From: Flagellimonas profundi
GTDB lineage: Bacteria > Bacteroidota > Bacteroidia > Flavobacteriales > Flavobacteriaceae
DNA: 64,000 bases
Assembly: GCF_017313275.1 (NCBI RefSeq)
Contig: NZ_JAFLNM010000001.1
Location: 620,001-684,000 of the forward strand
Direction of reading: 5' to 3'
Part shown: positions 17,726-26,583 of the stretch, piece after piece
How positions within the stretch are numbered: the stretch's first letter is position 1
How the letters are laid out: every line of letters starts with the position of its first letter
Notes under the pieces: generated by a model
Databases searched by the model: none
What the model was told of the DNA's origin: nothing
Seen by the model: only the letters and a program-made list of their open reading frames with translations
Made by a program: the position numbers and the translations under genes

Positions 17726-17971
17726 TTATTGCAAGGTGGAAAGTACCTCTTCCTTCGATGGGACACGTCCCTTTATTACCACATTTCCGTCAACAACCAA
17801 AGCAGGGGTCATCATAACATTAAATTTCATGATGTCCTCGATATCCTCGACTTTCTCTATGGAGGCATCTATTTGATTTTCTTCAACAACGTCTTCAACA
17901 ATACTGGTCAAGTTTTGACACTTGGGGCAGCCTGTACCTAAGATTTGGATGATATGTTTCATCGTTTTCAT
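17726..17971 (-). CDS. small thioredoxin-like protein (CPKC)
   Basis: 81 residues with a thioredoxin fold of the small MTH895/TM0996 kind. The active-site pair is Cys15 and Cys18 in GTGCPKCQN, and the cis-proline region is MMTPALVVDG. It has no signal peptide, so it is cytoplasmic. It is first in the leftward unit with the CSCSS permease, and such proteins probably pass thiols or metalloids to that permease. A second in-frame Met (MKHIIQ) three residues in is an equally good start. A 20-bp CRP-like palindrome lies 63 bases upstream. Confidence 0.88.
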   Translation of the reverse strand: MKTMKHIIQILGTGCPKCQNLTSIVEDVVEENQIDASIEKVEDIEDIMKFNVMMTPALVVDGNVVIKGRVPSKEEVLSTLQ

Positions 17972-18033
17972 TTTTTGGTTTGCGATATATCAATGTGGCT
18001 TAATCGCAAATTTACGATAAAGAACAGCTGCAA

Positions 18034-18053
18034 ACTGTGACAAATGTCACAGT
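18034..18053. promoter_or_regulatory. perfect 20-bp CRP-like palindrome
   Basis: Arms ACTGTGAC and GTCACAGT are separated by AAAT. The core is TGTGA-N6-TCACA, identical to the classic CRP half-site pair. It lies in the 291-base gap between the leftward thioredoxin/permease unit (start 17971) and the rightward BKACE gene (start 18263), closer to the former. Control of that unit by a CRP/FNR-family regulator is inferred. Confidence 0.6.
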
Positions 18054-18262
18054 CGCACACTTTTTAAAATAAGACAAACGCTTTTATATGCCATCTTTCA
18101 GGGTGTCAATACACTTAATTTGTTGCAGGACTTTTTAATTGTCTTTTAATCGAATTTTTTTAGAAGGGGTCTTCATAATGTCCAAATTGAAAGGATATAC
18201 GAACCATCCATTTTGCCAAATGCTATGTTTCGCATGGGGCAGGTGGTGCCAATCAGAGATTT

Positions 18263-19138
18263 ATGAGCAATGAATTTATACTGAATTTTACCCCCACAGG
18301 TATGATTCCGACTAAGGATATGACGCCTCACGTTCCTATTTCGGTTTCGGAAATTGTTGAAGATGTTCACCAGGCCTCGGAAATTGGTATAACCATGGTG
18401 CACCTGCATGCAAGAGATGAGACTACGGGTGTTCCAACATATAAAAAAGAGATTTATGCCCAAATTGTGGAAGGTATCCGTAAGTATGCTCCTGAATTGG
18501 TTATTTGTCTGTCCCTGAGCGGCAGAAACTTTAGTGAAATTGAATTCCGGAGCGATCCATTGCTATTGGAAGGTGATTTAAAACCTGATATGGGAAGCTT
18601 AACCTTGAGTTCATTGAATTTCAATAAAACAGCCAGCGTTAATTCTCCCGATACTGTTATGGCCTTGGCCAGCATTATGAAGGAAAAAGGAATTATTCCC
18701 GAGCTGGAGGCTTTCGACATAGGTATGATAAACTATGCTAAGTATCTAGAAAAGAAAAAACTGATAGAACCGCCATACTATTTTAATCTGTTGTTTGGAA
18801 ATATTGCTTGTTCCCAAGCCAACTTATTACACTCCGGTGTTATGATCAACGACCTTCCTCAAGATTCACTGTGGAGTTTGGCGGGAATCGGTAACGAACA
18901 GTTGAAAATGAATTCGTTATCCTTGGCATTTGGGGGAGGAGTACGAGTAGGGATCGAGGACAATATTTGGTATGATTCCAAGAGGACGATATTGGCAAAA
19001 AACTCAGAGTTATTAAAACGGATTCATGTCATAGCCGATGCCAATGAAAGAACATTGATGTCTCCCAAGGATTTTCGGGTCAAAATGAACCTTGCCAAGG
19101 GGTTTGGTGAATATGGTAGGGCTTTTCAAAGCAATTGA
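18263..19138 (+). CDS. BKACE (DUF849) beta-keto acid cleavage enzyme
   Basis: 291 residues. Near the N-terminus is the family's metal motif, MVHLHARDETTG, with His47 and His49. Other family segments are ICLSLSGRN, LEAFDIGM and the C-terminal GGGVRVGIEDNIWYD. BKACE enzymes condense a beta-keto acid with acetyl-CoA and release acetoacetate and a new CoA ester; the founding member, Kce, works in lysine fermentation. None of the other lysine-fermentation genes is near, so the substrate is open. A GNAT gene follows after 3 bases and is probably co-transcribed. Confidence 0.9.
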   Translation: MSNEFILNFTPTGMIPTKDMTPHVPISVSEIVEDVHQASEIGITMVHLHARDETTGVPTYKKEIYAQIVEGIRKYAPELVICLSLSGRNFSEIEFRSDPLLLEGDLKPDMGSLTLSSLNFNKTASVNSPDTVMALASIMKEKGIIPELEAFDIGMINYAKYLEKKKLIEPPYYFNLLFGNIACSQANLLHSGVMINDLPQDSLWSLAGIGNEQLKMNSLSLAFGGGVRVGIEDNIWYDSKRTILAKNSELLKRIHVIADANERTLMSPKDFRVKMNLAKGFGEYGRAFQSN

Positions 19139-19141
19139 CAT

Positions 19142-19780
19142 ATGAAGATCGAGAAAAACAAAAAAGTTTCCGGTTTTGATAGGTACTGGGGAATTGTCCG
19201 TAACGGTCTGTTTCTTTTAGGGCTTCGTAATCGGCTTGCAAAATTGGGTATTGATGTTGCTCCATATTATTGGGTTCAGGAAGAAACAGAACCTTGTGCG
19301 GAGCCTATTATTAAAGACGATGCTACTTATACAGTAAGATATTTAAACCAGGATGAGCTTAGGAAAGTTTGTCACCTGGAACCAGGTGAAGATTATGATA
19401 GAATGATGGAAGGTGTTGAAAAAGGACAATTGATCATAGGTCTCGAAACCAGTAACAAGATCGCAGCTTATACTTTTGTGGAACTTAATGATTTTGATTT
19501 CAAAGGGAGGAGGTTTGAATTGGGACCTAATGAAGCTTACCTATTGAACATGTGGACCTTCCATGAGTACCGAGGTAAAAACTTAGCCCCATATTTACGC
19601 TATCAAGCCTATCAATTACTACGTGAAAAAGGTATAGACGTGAAGTACAGTATCACAAACTATTTTAATAAATCATCGATCAAGTTTAAAAATAAATTGA
19701 ATTCCAAGCATCTCTATCTTTATTTGTGCGTCGTACTTTTTAAAAGGTACACCTGGAATTTTACACTTCGTAAATACTAA
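19142..19780 (+). CDS. GNAT-family N-acetyltransferase-like protein
   Basis: 212 residues. The middle holds a weak GNAT pattern: YTFVELNDFDF (beta strand), FELGPNEAYLLNMWTFHEYRGKNLAPYLRYQ (acceptor region with a RGKN-type loop that binds the pyrophosphate of CoA). The ends are basic. It starts 3 bases after the BKACE stop. Its substrate is unknown. Its stop lies about 50 bases before the left attachment repeat of the mobile element, so before integration it was the next gene beyond mnmE's 3' end, in opposite orientation. Confidence 0.7.
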   Translation: MKIEKNKKVSGFDRYWGIVRNGLFLLGLRNRLAKLGIDVAPYYWVQEETEPCAEPIIKDDATYTVRYLNQDELRKVCHLEPGEDYDRMMEGVEKGQLIIGLETSNKIAAYTFVELNDFDFKGRRFELGPNEAYLLNMWTFHEYRGKNLAPYLRYQAYQLLREKGIDVKYSITNYFNKSSIKFKNKLNSKHLYLYLCVVLFKRYTWNFTLRKY

Positions 19781-19832
19781 TATTTATTTTACATTAAACT
19801 CGTATTATCTGCTAATACACAGGGAAAATCGA

Positions 19833-19853
19833 ATCTACTTTCCGATGCAAAAA
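19833..19853 (-). repeat. left attachment site (duplicated mnmE 3' end)
   Basis: On the minus strand this reads TTTTGCATCGGAAAGTAGAT, against TTCTGCATCGGAAAATAGAT at the mnmE end. The two copies match at 19 of 21 positions including flanks. This copy is not part of any gene and marks the far end of the element. Confidence 0.82.
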
Positions 19854-19890
19854 GTAACAATATTTTATTTTACTGGGCTTGCAGACTTGT

Positions 19891-19899
19891 GAGACACAA
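19891..19899 (+). promoter_or_regulatory. GAGACACAA arm-type site candidate, left end
   Basis: This 9-mer lies about 40 bases inside the left attachment repeat. Two further copies (one inverted) lie about 110-145 bases inside the right one. Repeats near both ends of an element are typical arm sites for tyrosine integrases or sites for excisionase. Confidence 0.45.
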
Positions 19900-20061
19900 A
19901 TGAGAAACAAAACAAGATTTTTGCTTACTTCTATACAATTATTGAAACAATATTAATAAATTTTATATCACTTGCTTTAAATTGATAAAGAATTATGTGC
20001 TTTTTATTTCCTTAAATATTAAAATAAATTTTTGTTATATTTCCAAAAACTTTGAAGGTGT

Positions 20062-20766
20062 ATGATAAATTTTCCATTAGTGGCCGGAACGCTCGCTTCA
20101 ATGCTCCATGTAATTTCTGGGCCAGATCATTTGGCAGCAGTAACACCATTGGTAATCGAAACTAAAAGGAAAGCATGGAAAATCGGCTTATTTTGGGGAC
20201 TTGGACACTTATTCGGTATGCTTTTAATTGGTGTTTTATTTTTTTTATTTAAAGATGTTATTCCCATAGAAAGTATTTCAGAATATAGTGAGCAGTTAGT
20301 GGCCATAGTACTGATTGGTGTTGGCTTATGGGTGTTTTATCGCATTTTTAATCAGAAAAAGAAGCACCTACATCCACATGTGCATCATGGGACTGAAACC
20401 TATGTTCATATTCACGAACACGAACATATTCATTCGGATGGGCATCACCATACACACAATAAAATTGTAAAACAGGATGTGTTATCTTCTTTAGGAATTG
20501 GTTTTTTACATGGATTAGCTGGTGTAGCCCATTTTCTATTGCTTTTACCAGTATTAGGCTTTAAAGATAATTCCGAGGGTGTTCAGTATATCCTTGGGTT
20601 CGCCATTGGAACTGTATTAGCGATGTCAGCCTATGCGTTAATTCTAGGTAGATTAACGACATATTCGAAGCATCAGCACAATGATAATTTCTTTAAAGGA
20701 ATTCGTTTAGCTGGTGGGCTATTTGCTTTGGTAATAGGTTTTTACTGGCTTTACTTAAGTCTTTAA
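20062..20766 (+). CDS. UreH-type nickel permease with histidine-rich loop
   Basis: 234 residues with about six membrane segments. The first holds HVISGPDHLAAVTPL, the His/Asp metal-path signature of the UreH/NiCoT-like permeases, with one residue more between His16 and Asp22 than the strict HX4DH of NixA. A loop at about residues 101-132 contains 14 histidines. A matching motif (FLHGLAGVAHF) follows in the second half. It would import nickel for the hydrogenase. Its 3' end overlaps that of the convergent NHL gene by 12 bases. HypB of this operon lacks the usual His-rich stretch, so the loop here may do some of the metal holding. Confidence 0.85.
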   Translation: MINFPLVAGTLASMLHVISGPDHLAAVTPLVIETKRKAWKIGLFWGLGHLFGMLLIGVLFFLFKDVIPIESISEYSEQLVAIVLIGVGLWVFYRIFNQKKKHLHPHVHHGTETYVHIHEHEHIHSDGHHHTHNKIVKQDVLSSLGIGFLHGLAGVAHFLLLLPVLGFKDNSEGVQYILGFAIGTVLAMSAYALILGRLTTYSKHQHNDNFFKGIRLAGGLFALVIGFYWLYLSL

Positions 20767-21849
20767 GTTACAAATTACAAGTCTATGATTTCCAGTATCT
20801 GCAATAAATAATTGATTGTTATGTGTAGTTATTGAAAAAGGCCAATAAATAGCACTTTGCGTTCCTGTTAAGTTACCTTTATACTCACTACTTGTTTGAA
20901 AGTTAGGTCGTCCAATTAAACCATCCGCACCTTTGTTATTTTCTTCAGGAATCTTATCAAAAACTAAAATCCTACTATTGCCTGTATCATTTACTAAAAT
21001 ACCTTCTTCATAGAAACAGGTATCATAAGTCCAGTTTAAGGTATTATTTTCAGGTGAAAGCCTAAATTGATTCTGTCCAGAATTGTCAAAATTTTCCTGA
21101 CCTATAATAATATCTGACTGTTTATTAGGGGCTTCATTCTTATCCTTCCAAATTAAAATCCTATAATATTGCGTGTCCGCTATTGCTAAAACTCCCTCTT
21201 TATTTATTTTAATCGAATATGGCCAAATAGGATCTTTATTTTCATAGTCTCTTGTACTAAAGTCGGCTTTACCAATAACCTTATCTGCTTTGGAAAAATT
21301 TTCGGTGGGTATAACCTTAAAAAATAATACACGTCTATTACCTGTATCTGCAATCCAAAGACTTTTGCCATCAGAAAATACACCATAAGGCCAATTTAAA
21401 GTATCCGCTCTAGGGCTAGCTGCTTGGCCTTTAACATTGGGTTGATTATTTTCAAAATCTGGTTGCCCTAGAACTACATCAGCTGGTTGTGCATTTACTG
21501 TTGGAATGTTATGCCAAATTAAAACGCGATGATTCCAAGCATCTGCAACAATTAACATTTTGCCATCGCTCCAAACACCAGAAGGATACTGTAACGTTTT
21601 GGAAGAGACTAGGGAATCTGAATTTCTGCCTGAATCTTCAATGACTTCTTGACCTAAAATAACATCTGGTTCTTGAAACTCAGTAACAGGAATAGTATGC
21701 CAAATAAATACACGATTTTGCCCAGTATCAGAAACAAATAACATATTATTAGCTACAAAAACACCTCTTGGTGCTAAAAAAGGTTTTTGTTTTGAACCTT
21801 TAAAAACATAGGAGTTTGTGACTTTATCACCTAAAGTAGAATAATCCAT
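20755..21849 (-). CDS. NHL-repeat beta-propeller protein of the hydrogenase operon
   Basis: 364 residues without signal peptide, so probably cytoplasmic. Six repeats are visible, each with a strand of the form LFVSDTGQNRVFIWHTIP, LIVADAWNHRVLIWHNIP, LWIADTGNRRVLFFKVIP and so on, often followed by a DVVLGQPDF-like turn. The repeat number fits a six-bladed propeller. It is the last gene of the leftward hydrogenase operon, 3 bases after hypE. I recall NHL proteins in group 2a hydrogenase clusters of actinobacteria, but cannot check. A scaffold or assembly role is a guess. Confidence 0.85.
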   Translation of the reverse strand: MDYSTLGDKVTNSYVFKGSKQKPFLAPRGVFVANNMLFVSDTGQNRVFIWHTIPVTEFQEPDVILGQEVIEDSGRNSDSLVSSKTLQYPSGVWSDGKMLIVADAWNHRVLIWHNIPTVNAQPADVVLGQPDFENNQPNVKGQAASPRADTLNWPYGVFSDGKSLWIADTGNRRVLFFKVIPTENFSKADKVIGKADFSTRDYENKDPIWPYSIKINKEGVLAIADTQYYRILIWKDKNEAPNKQSDIIIGQENFDNSGQNQFRLSPENNTLNWTYDTCFYEEGILVNDTGNSRILVFDKIPEENNKGADGLIGRPNFQTSSEYKGNLTGTQSAIYWPFSITTHNNQLFIADTGNHRLVICNLKT

Positions 21850-21852
21850 AGG

Positions 21853-22914
21853 CTAACAAATTCTTGGCAACTGTTCTCCTGGAAGCATACTTACCATGCG
21901 TTTGCCACCAATGGCGCTCTCCAAAATCACTTGTTTTGGGTGTGCTTCAACAACAGTTCCTATAATTTTCGCATTGGTGCCATTTTCATCCTTTTGTAAG
22001 GTTTCTACAAATGAATTGGCTATAGAAGCATCAACAAAGCTTAAAAATAACCCTTCATTTGCGACATATAACGGATCTAACCCTAATAATTCACAGGCAC
22101 TTGCTACTTGACTATCTATTGGTAAATCTTTCTGAAAAATATCAATTCCAATATTAGAAGACAAAGCAATTTCTTTTAAAACTGTAGCCACGCCGCCACG
22201 GGTTGGATCGGTTAATAAATGAATAGCTGAACCAAACCCATCTATTAATCTTGAAATAGTATGATTCAAATTTATAGTATCGCTTTCAATGGTGGAATCA
22301 AACTCCAATCCTTCGCGAACTGACATAATAGCCATACCGTGTGTTGCTATGTTACCACTAACAATAATTTTATCTCCAATTTTGATATTCTTTTCACTGA
22401 TATGCGCTTTTGGGTGAATGTTACCAATACCGGAGGTATTGATAAATACTTTATCGCCTTTGCCTTTTTCTACTACTTTAGTATCCCCTGTAACTACTTT
22501 TACATCCGCTTTCTCGCAAGCATTCTTTATGGCAACTAAAATCTCCCAAAACTCTGTCATTTTAAGGCCTTCTTCTATGATAAAACTTAAGGATAAATAC
22601 TTTGGAGTAGCACCACACATGGCTAAATCATTCACGGTGCCGTTAACCGCTAGTTCGCCAATATTTCCACCGGGAAAGAAAATAGGAGATACTAAAAAAC
22701 TATCTGTAGAAAATGCCATTTTTCCATTCATTTCTAAAAAGGCACCATCATGTCTTTCATTAAGAATATCATTACTTAATACATCAAAAACACCACTGTC
22801 CAGTAGCTTATTGGTTAATGTGCCGCCACTACCATGCCCAAGTGTTATAACATCGAAGTCTAATTTTGGCATTGGGCATTGCAGCTGCATTCGTATTTTC
22901 TTTGAATCCGACAT
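21853..22914 (-). CDS. hypE: hydrogenase maturation protein HypE
   Basis: 353 residues of the AIR-synthase-like fold. It carries the ITLGHGSGG start of the family, the ATP-site segments HDGAFL and STDSFLVSPIFFPGGNIGELAVNGTVNDLAMCGA, and LTDPTRGGV. The C-terminus is PRIC: the last Cys receives the carbamoyl group from HypF and becomes the thiocyanate that gives the CN ligands of the active-site iron. The intact PRIC end argues for function. It lies 20 bases after hypD and 3 before the NHL gene. Confidence 0.97.
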   Translation of the reverse strand: MSDSKKIRMQLQCPMPKLDFDVITLGHGSGGTLTNKLLDSGVFDVLSNDILNERHDGAFLEMNGKMAFSTDSFLVSPIFFPGGNIGELAVNGTVNDLAMCGATPKYLSLSFIIEEGLKMTEFWEILVAIKNACEKADVKVVTGDTKVVEKGKGDKVFINTSGIGNIHPKAHISEKNIKIGDKIIVSGNIATHGMAIMSVREGLEFDSTIESDTINLNHTISRLIDGFGSAIHLLTDPTRGGVATVLKEIALSSNIGIDIFQKDLPIDSQVASACELLGLDPLYVANEGLFLSFVDASIANSFVETLQKDENGTNAKIIGTVVEAHPKQVILESAIGGKRMVSMLPGEQLPRIC

Positions 22915-22934
22915 TTATTTTTATTTAAAATGTA

Positions 22935-24029
22935 TTATGCTTCTATTAAACCGGAAAAATGATAATAGGCAGCGCAAGCACCTTCACTGCTCACCATTGG
23001 TGCGCCAAGTGGAAAAGAGGGTTTGCATTTTTTTCCAAATTGAGGGCATTCATAAGGTTTCTTTATACCTTTCATAATTTGTCCTGAAATACAATCTGGG
23101 TGTTCTGGTGCTTCTTCGATTGAGATACTAAACTTTATGTTGGCATCAAAGGCGGCATATTTTTCTTTAACGGCATAACCGCTTTCAGGAATCTCGCCAA
23201 TGCCTCGCCATAGCTGGTTTCTAATTTCAAAAACTTCAAAAATCATTTTTTGAGCTTCGGTATTGCCTTCCTCTTTCACAATTCTTGAATATTGATTCTC
23301 AACTTCAGCTTTATTTGCTTCTAACTGACGAATTACCATCAAGATACCTTGCAAGACATCCAAAGGTTCAAAACCAGTAACTACAATTGGTACATTATAA
23401 GTTGCCGAAAGTGGATGATACTCGGAATTACCCATAATGGTACATACATGCCCAGCAGCTAAAAAACCATCTATATTACTTTCATCATCATCAATTACTG
23501 CTTTTATAGCCGGTGGTACCAATACATGGGACGCTAAAATGGAATAATTAGTCAAACCTTTTCGGTGCGCATGAATAACAGATAATGCATTGGCTGGTGC
23601 CGTAGTTTCAAATCCCACAGCAAAAAATACAACTTCCTTATCTGGATTGTCTTCAGCTACTTTTACTGCTTCTAATGGCGAGTATAGAATGCGAATATCT
23701 GCACCTTTCGCTTTGGCCTCTAATAAATTAATTTTAGAACCAGGTACACGCAGCATATCGCCAAACGAACATAAAATCACATGCTCATTTAACGCCAAAT
23801 GAATGGCTTTATCAATTAAATTTAATGGTGTTACGCAAACTGGGCATCCTGGGCCATGAATCATGGTTACTTGTTCTGGTAACATTTCTATAATACCATT
23901 TTTAACCAAACTATGTGTTTGCCCACCACAAACTTCCATGATAGCCCAAGGTTGTGTTACCGTTTTTTCTATTTCTTCGAGATACTTCTTTGCTAATTCA
24001 GGATCTCGATATTCATTCATATATTTCAT
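22935..24029 (-). CDS. hypD: hydrogenase maturation protein HypD
   Basis: 364 residues. The conserved motifs are MEVCGGQTHSLVKNGI, HGPGCPVCVTPL (thiol pair), SFGDMLRVPGS, FFAVGFETTAPA and GHVCTIMG. Cysteines for the [4Fe-4S] cluster occur in the C-terminal part (HPDCISGQIMKGIKKPYECPQFGKKCKP). HypD holds the Fe(CN)2CO unit together with HypC. Its start overlaps the hypC stop by 4 bases, so the partners are translationally coupled. It is full length. Confidence 0.97.
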   Translation of the reverse strand: MKYMNEYRDPELAKKYLEEIEKTVTQPWAIMEVCGGQTHSLVKNGIIEMLPEQVTMIHGPGCPVCVTPLNLIDKAIHLALNEHVILCSFGDMLRVPGSKINLLEAKAKGADIRILYSPLEAVKVAEDNPDKEVVFFAVGFETTAPANALSVIHAHRKGLTNYSILASHVLVPPAIKAVIDDDESNIDGFLAAGHVCTIMGNSEYHPLSATYNVPIVVTGFEPLDVLQGILMVIRQLEANKAEVENQYSRIVKEEGNTEAQKMIFEVFEIRNQLWRGIGEIPESGYAVKEKYAAFDANIKFSISIEEAPEHPDCISGQIMKGIKKPYECPQFGKKCKPSFPLGAPMVSSEGACAAYYHFSGLIEA

Positions 24030-24307
24030 GACTCTTCTTTTTTAGGTAAATAGTCTTCAACATCTTCCAGCTCGCCTAACTCGCCAATTTCTTCTAAATA
24101 TTCAAACGTTTTTTTAGCTTCTTCCTCGTTAACTTTACTTATTGCCACACCCACATGCACTAAAACATAATCGTCAACATTAGCATCTGGTAGCATTTCT
24201 AAACTGGCTTCTTTCATAATGCCGCCAAAAGAAACCTTCGCCATTCTCACCAAGCCGTTATGTTGTAATTCTATACTTTTAATTTTTCCTGGAATTGCTA
24301 AACACAT
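24026..24307 (-). CDS. hypC: hydrogenase maturation chaperone HypC
   Basis: 93 residues starting MCLAIPGKI, where Cys2 is the essential iron-carrying residue exposed after removal of Met1. The rest is the small beta-barrel (VSFGGIMKEASLEMLP, DDYVLVHVGVAISKVNEEEA) followed by an acidic helical tail. It carries the Fe(CN)2CO unit to the large subunit. It lies between hypF (5-base gap) and hypD (overlap). Confidence 0.96.
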   Translation of the reverse strand: MCLAIPGKIKSIELQHNGLVRMAKVSFGGIMKEASLEMLPDANVDDYVLVHVGVAISKVNEEEAKKTFEYLEEIGELGELEDVEDYLPKKEES

Positions 24308-24312
24308 AGTAC

Positions 24313-26571
24313 TTAATTTTTTATATGTTGATGATACATCAACTGCCCGAACGATATATTTTCGTCGTTAGCAGACAATTTACGATTTAATTTTAAATTT
24401 ATTTTATCTTTTCTTGCCACCTGAGAAAGTATTGAAACTAACAGTGCATTTTGAAAAACACCACCACTACAGGCAATTGTGTTTATTTGAGTCTTTTTAG
24501 CGATTCTTATAATAGATTTTGCCAAAGTGTAGATGAAACTATAAGCTAATCGTTCTTTACAAAACCCTTCTCTGTAAGCTTTTACAAGCTTATTTAGAAT
24601 ATATTTGGATGGTATTTCGTCATAAGTTTTATCATGTAAAAAATCAATATAATAGCTTTTTGAGTATGTGTTTGCACAATCTTCGAGTCGCATTGCCGCT
24701 TCAGCTTCAAAAGTATTTATATCTACTAAACCCAAGGCCGAAGCTGCCGCATCAAACAACCTTCCTACAGAGGATGTTTTTAGGTTATTGGTTTTGATGG
24801 TTTTTGAATAGACTTTCCATTCGGTTTCAGTAAACTTATCTTTAATAAAAGGCTTCATTTCATCATCTAATAGACTGAATAATGGCAAACGAGATTCTTT
24901 AGCCATTTTGTCGTTAGCCAACCAATCGAAATATTCAAAATGTGTTAAACGCTCAATTTTATAATTTTTGTAAATAAAAAATTCGCCTCCCCAAATCTGA
25001 CTATCGTCACCCAAGCCCGTACCATCCCATATAACTCCTAATATTTTTTTATTAGTATCGAATGCATCATGCTCTCCCAAAACACTTGTAAAATGCGCCT
25101 TATGATGCTGAACTTCTTGAATAGCAGCATTGTATTTTGAAGCCAGTTCGTATCCCAAAACACTGCTTTGGTATTGTGAGTGTTTGTCAATAAGAATTGT
25201 TTTTGGTTGGGTTTCAAATAAGTTTATATACCTTTCAATAGTTGTTTCATAACGCTTTAAAACATCGTAATTATCTAAATTTCCCAAGTATTGGCTTACA
25301 TAAGTTTGCGTATTTGGGACATAAGTAATTGTACTCTTTAAATGTGCTCCCATTGCTAAAACTGGTTCTGTAGATTTTACATTAGCATCAATATAATTTG
25401 GTGCTAATCCTCTTGAACGCCTATAAATAAGCTCTATGTTACCGGCAAACTTTACTACAGAATCGTCTTGCGGAAATTGAATATCGAGATTGTGATGCAA
25501 GAAACAATCGGCAATATTTTTTAAGTGTGTATTAGCTTCTTTTTCTTCAGAAATAATAGGCGAACCATGTATATTTCCACTGGTGGCAACAATGGGCTGT
25601 TTAATTTCTTGCATTATCAATTGCAATAGTGCAGAAGACGGTAGCATCACACCTGTCTGGTTCAAATATGGTGCGATGGCGCTTACAGATATACTTGTGT
25701 TTTTAGTGTTTTGAAGAATAACTATGGGTGAAACTCTGGATCGTAAGGATTCTTCTTCGTGAGATGATAATTGAAACTCTTTTTTTACTGTTTTAACTGA
25801 AGGATACAATACTGCAAAAGGCTTATTGGGCCTTTTCTTTCTTTCTCTTAACTTTTTGATGGCTTCTGGATTTGAAGCATCACAGCACAAAAGATAACCG
25901 TTCGTGTTTTTAATAGCAATGATCTTTCCTTCGGAAACATATTGCCCAATTGTACTTATACATTCTATTTGATTTTTGGTAATAGTTTCTTCTACATTTG
26001 TTACTAATTTTAATTGTACCCCACATGAATCACAAGAATTTGTTTGTGAATGAAATCGTCTGTCGTTTGGATTGGCATATTCCGCATGGCAAGCCTCACA
26101 CATATCAAATCCTGATAACGATGTATTTGCTCTTTCAAACGGGAACTTGGTTGTAATAGCATAGCGTGGCCCACACTGCACACAGGTTGTAAATGGATAA
26201 TTATAACGCCTGTTTTTAGAGTCCGAAAGTTCGGTTTTACAGGATTCACAAACTGCAAAATCTGGTGTTAATGGCACATTGATTTGTGCCTGTGTTTTTG
26301 AAGGAATAATGGTAAAACCGTCAAATTTAGTAAATGTACTTTCAACGATTTTATAAGAAGTTATGATGGCTATTTCTGGTTTATTCTGAAGAATATCCTT
26401 TGAAAATTTATCTATATCTTCTTTTGAGGCGTTACAATAAATAATAACACCTTTTTCATTATTTGAAACTGTTCCCTCGAGTTGGTTATTTTTCGCAAGG
26501 TTAAAAATAAAGGGACGAAAACCCACGCCTTGGACTCGTCCATTTATTTGTATTTTAAACGTTTTAATCAC
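24313..26571 (-). CDS. hypF: carbamoyltransferase HypF
   Basis: 752 residues with the full family order. An acylphosphatase-like domain comes first (GRVQGVGFRPFIFNLA, about 11-25). Two pairs of CxxC zinc fingers follow (CESCKTEL, CVQCGPRY, CEACHAEY, CDSCGVQL). Then a YrdC-like domain (KRPNKPFAVLYPS) and a Kae1-like domain with VQHHKAH and WDGTGLGDD. HypF makes carbamoyl-adenylate from carbamoyl phosphate and transfers it to the HypE C-terminal Cys. Length is normal, so it is intact. It sits between hypB (12-base gap) and hypC. Confidence 0.97.
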   Translation of the reverse strand: MIKTFKIQINGRVQGVGFRPFIFNLAKNNQLEGTVSNNEKGVIIYCNASKEDIDKFSKDILQNKPEIAIITSYKIVESTFTKFDGFTIIPSKTQAQINVPLTPDFAVCESCKTELSDSKNRRYNYPFTTCVQCGPRYAITTKFPFERANTSLSGFDMCEACHAEYANPNDRRFHSQTNSCDSCGVQLKLVTNVEETITKNQIECISTIGQYVSEGKIIAIKNTNGYLLCCDASNPEAIKKLRERKKRPNKPFAVLYPSVKTVKKEFQLSSHEEESLRSRVSPIVILQNTKNTSISVSAIAPYLNQTGVMLPSSALLQLIMQEIKQPIVATSGNIHGSPIISEEKEANTHLKNIADCFLHHNLDIQFPQDDSVVKFAGNIELIYRRSRGLAPNYIDANVKSTEPVLAMGAHLKSTITYVPNTQTYVSQYLGNLDNYDVLKRYETTIERYINLFETQPKTILIDKHSQYQSSVLGYELASKYNAAIQEVQHHKAHFTSVLGEHDAFDTNKKILGVIWDGTGLGDDSQIWGGEFFIYKNYKIERLTHFEYFDWLANDKMAKESRLPLFSLLDDEMKPFIKDKFTETEWKVYSKTIKTNNLKTSSVGRLFDAAASALGLVDINTFEAEAAMRLEDCANTYSKSYYIDFLHDKTYDEIPSKYILNKLVKAYREGFCKERLAYSFIYTLAKSIIRIAKKTQINTIACSGGVFQNALLVSILSQVARKDKINLKLNRKLSANDENISFGQLMYHQHIKN

Positions 26572-26583
26572 AAAAGCTACACC

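Noticed and set aside
18173-18463. Leftward 96-codon open frame
   Set aside because: It is antisense to the start of the well-supported BKACE gene and has no recognisable features.
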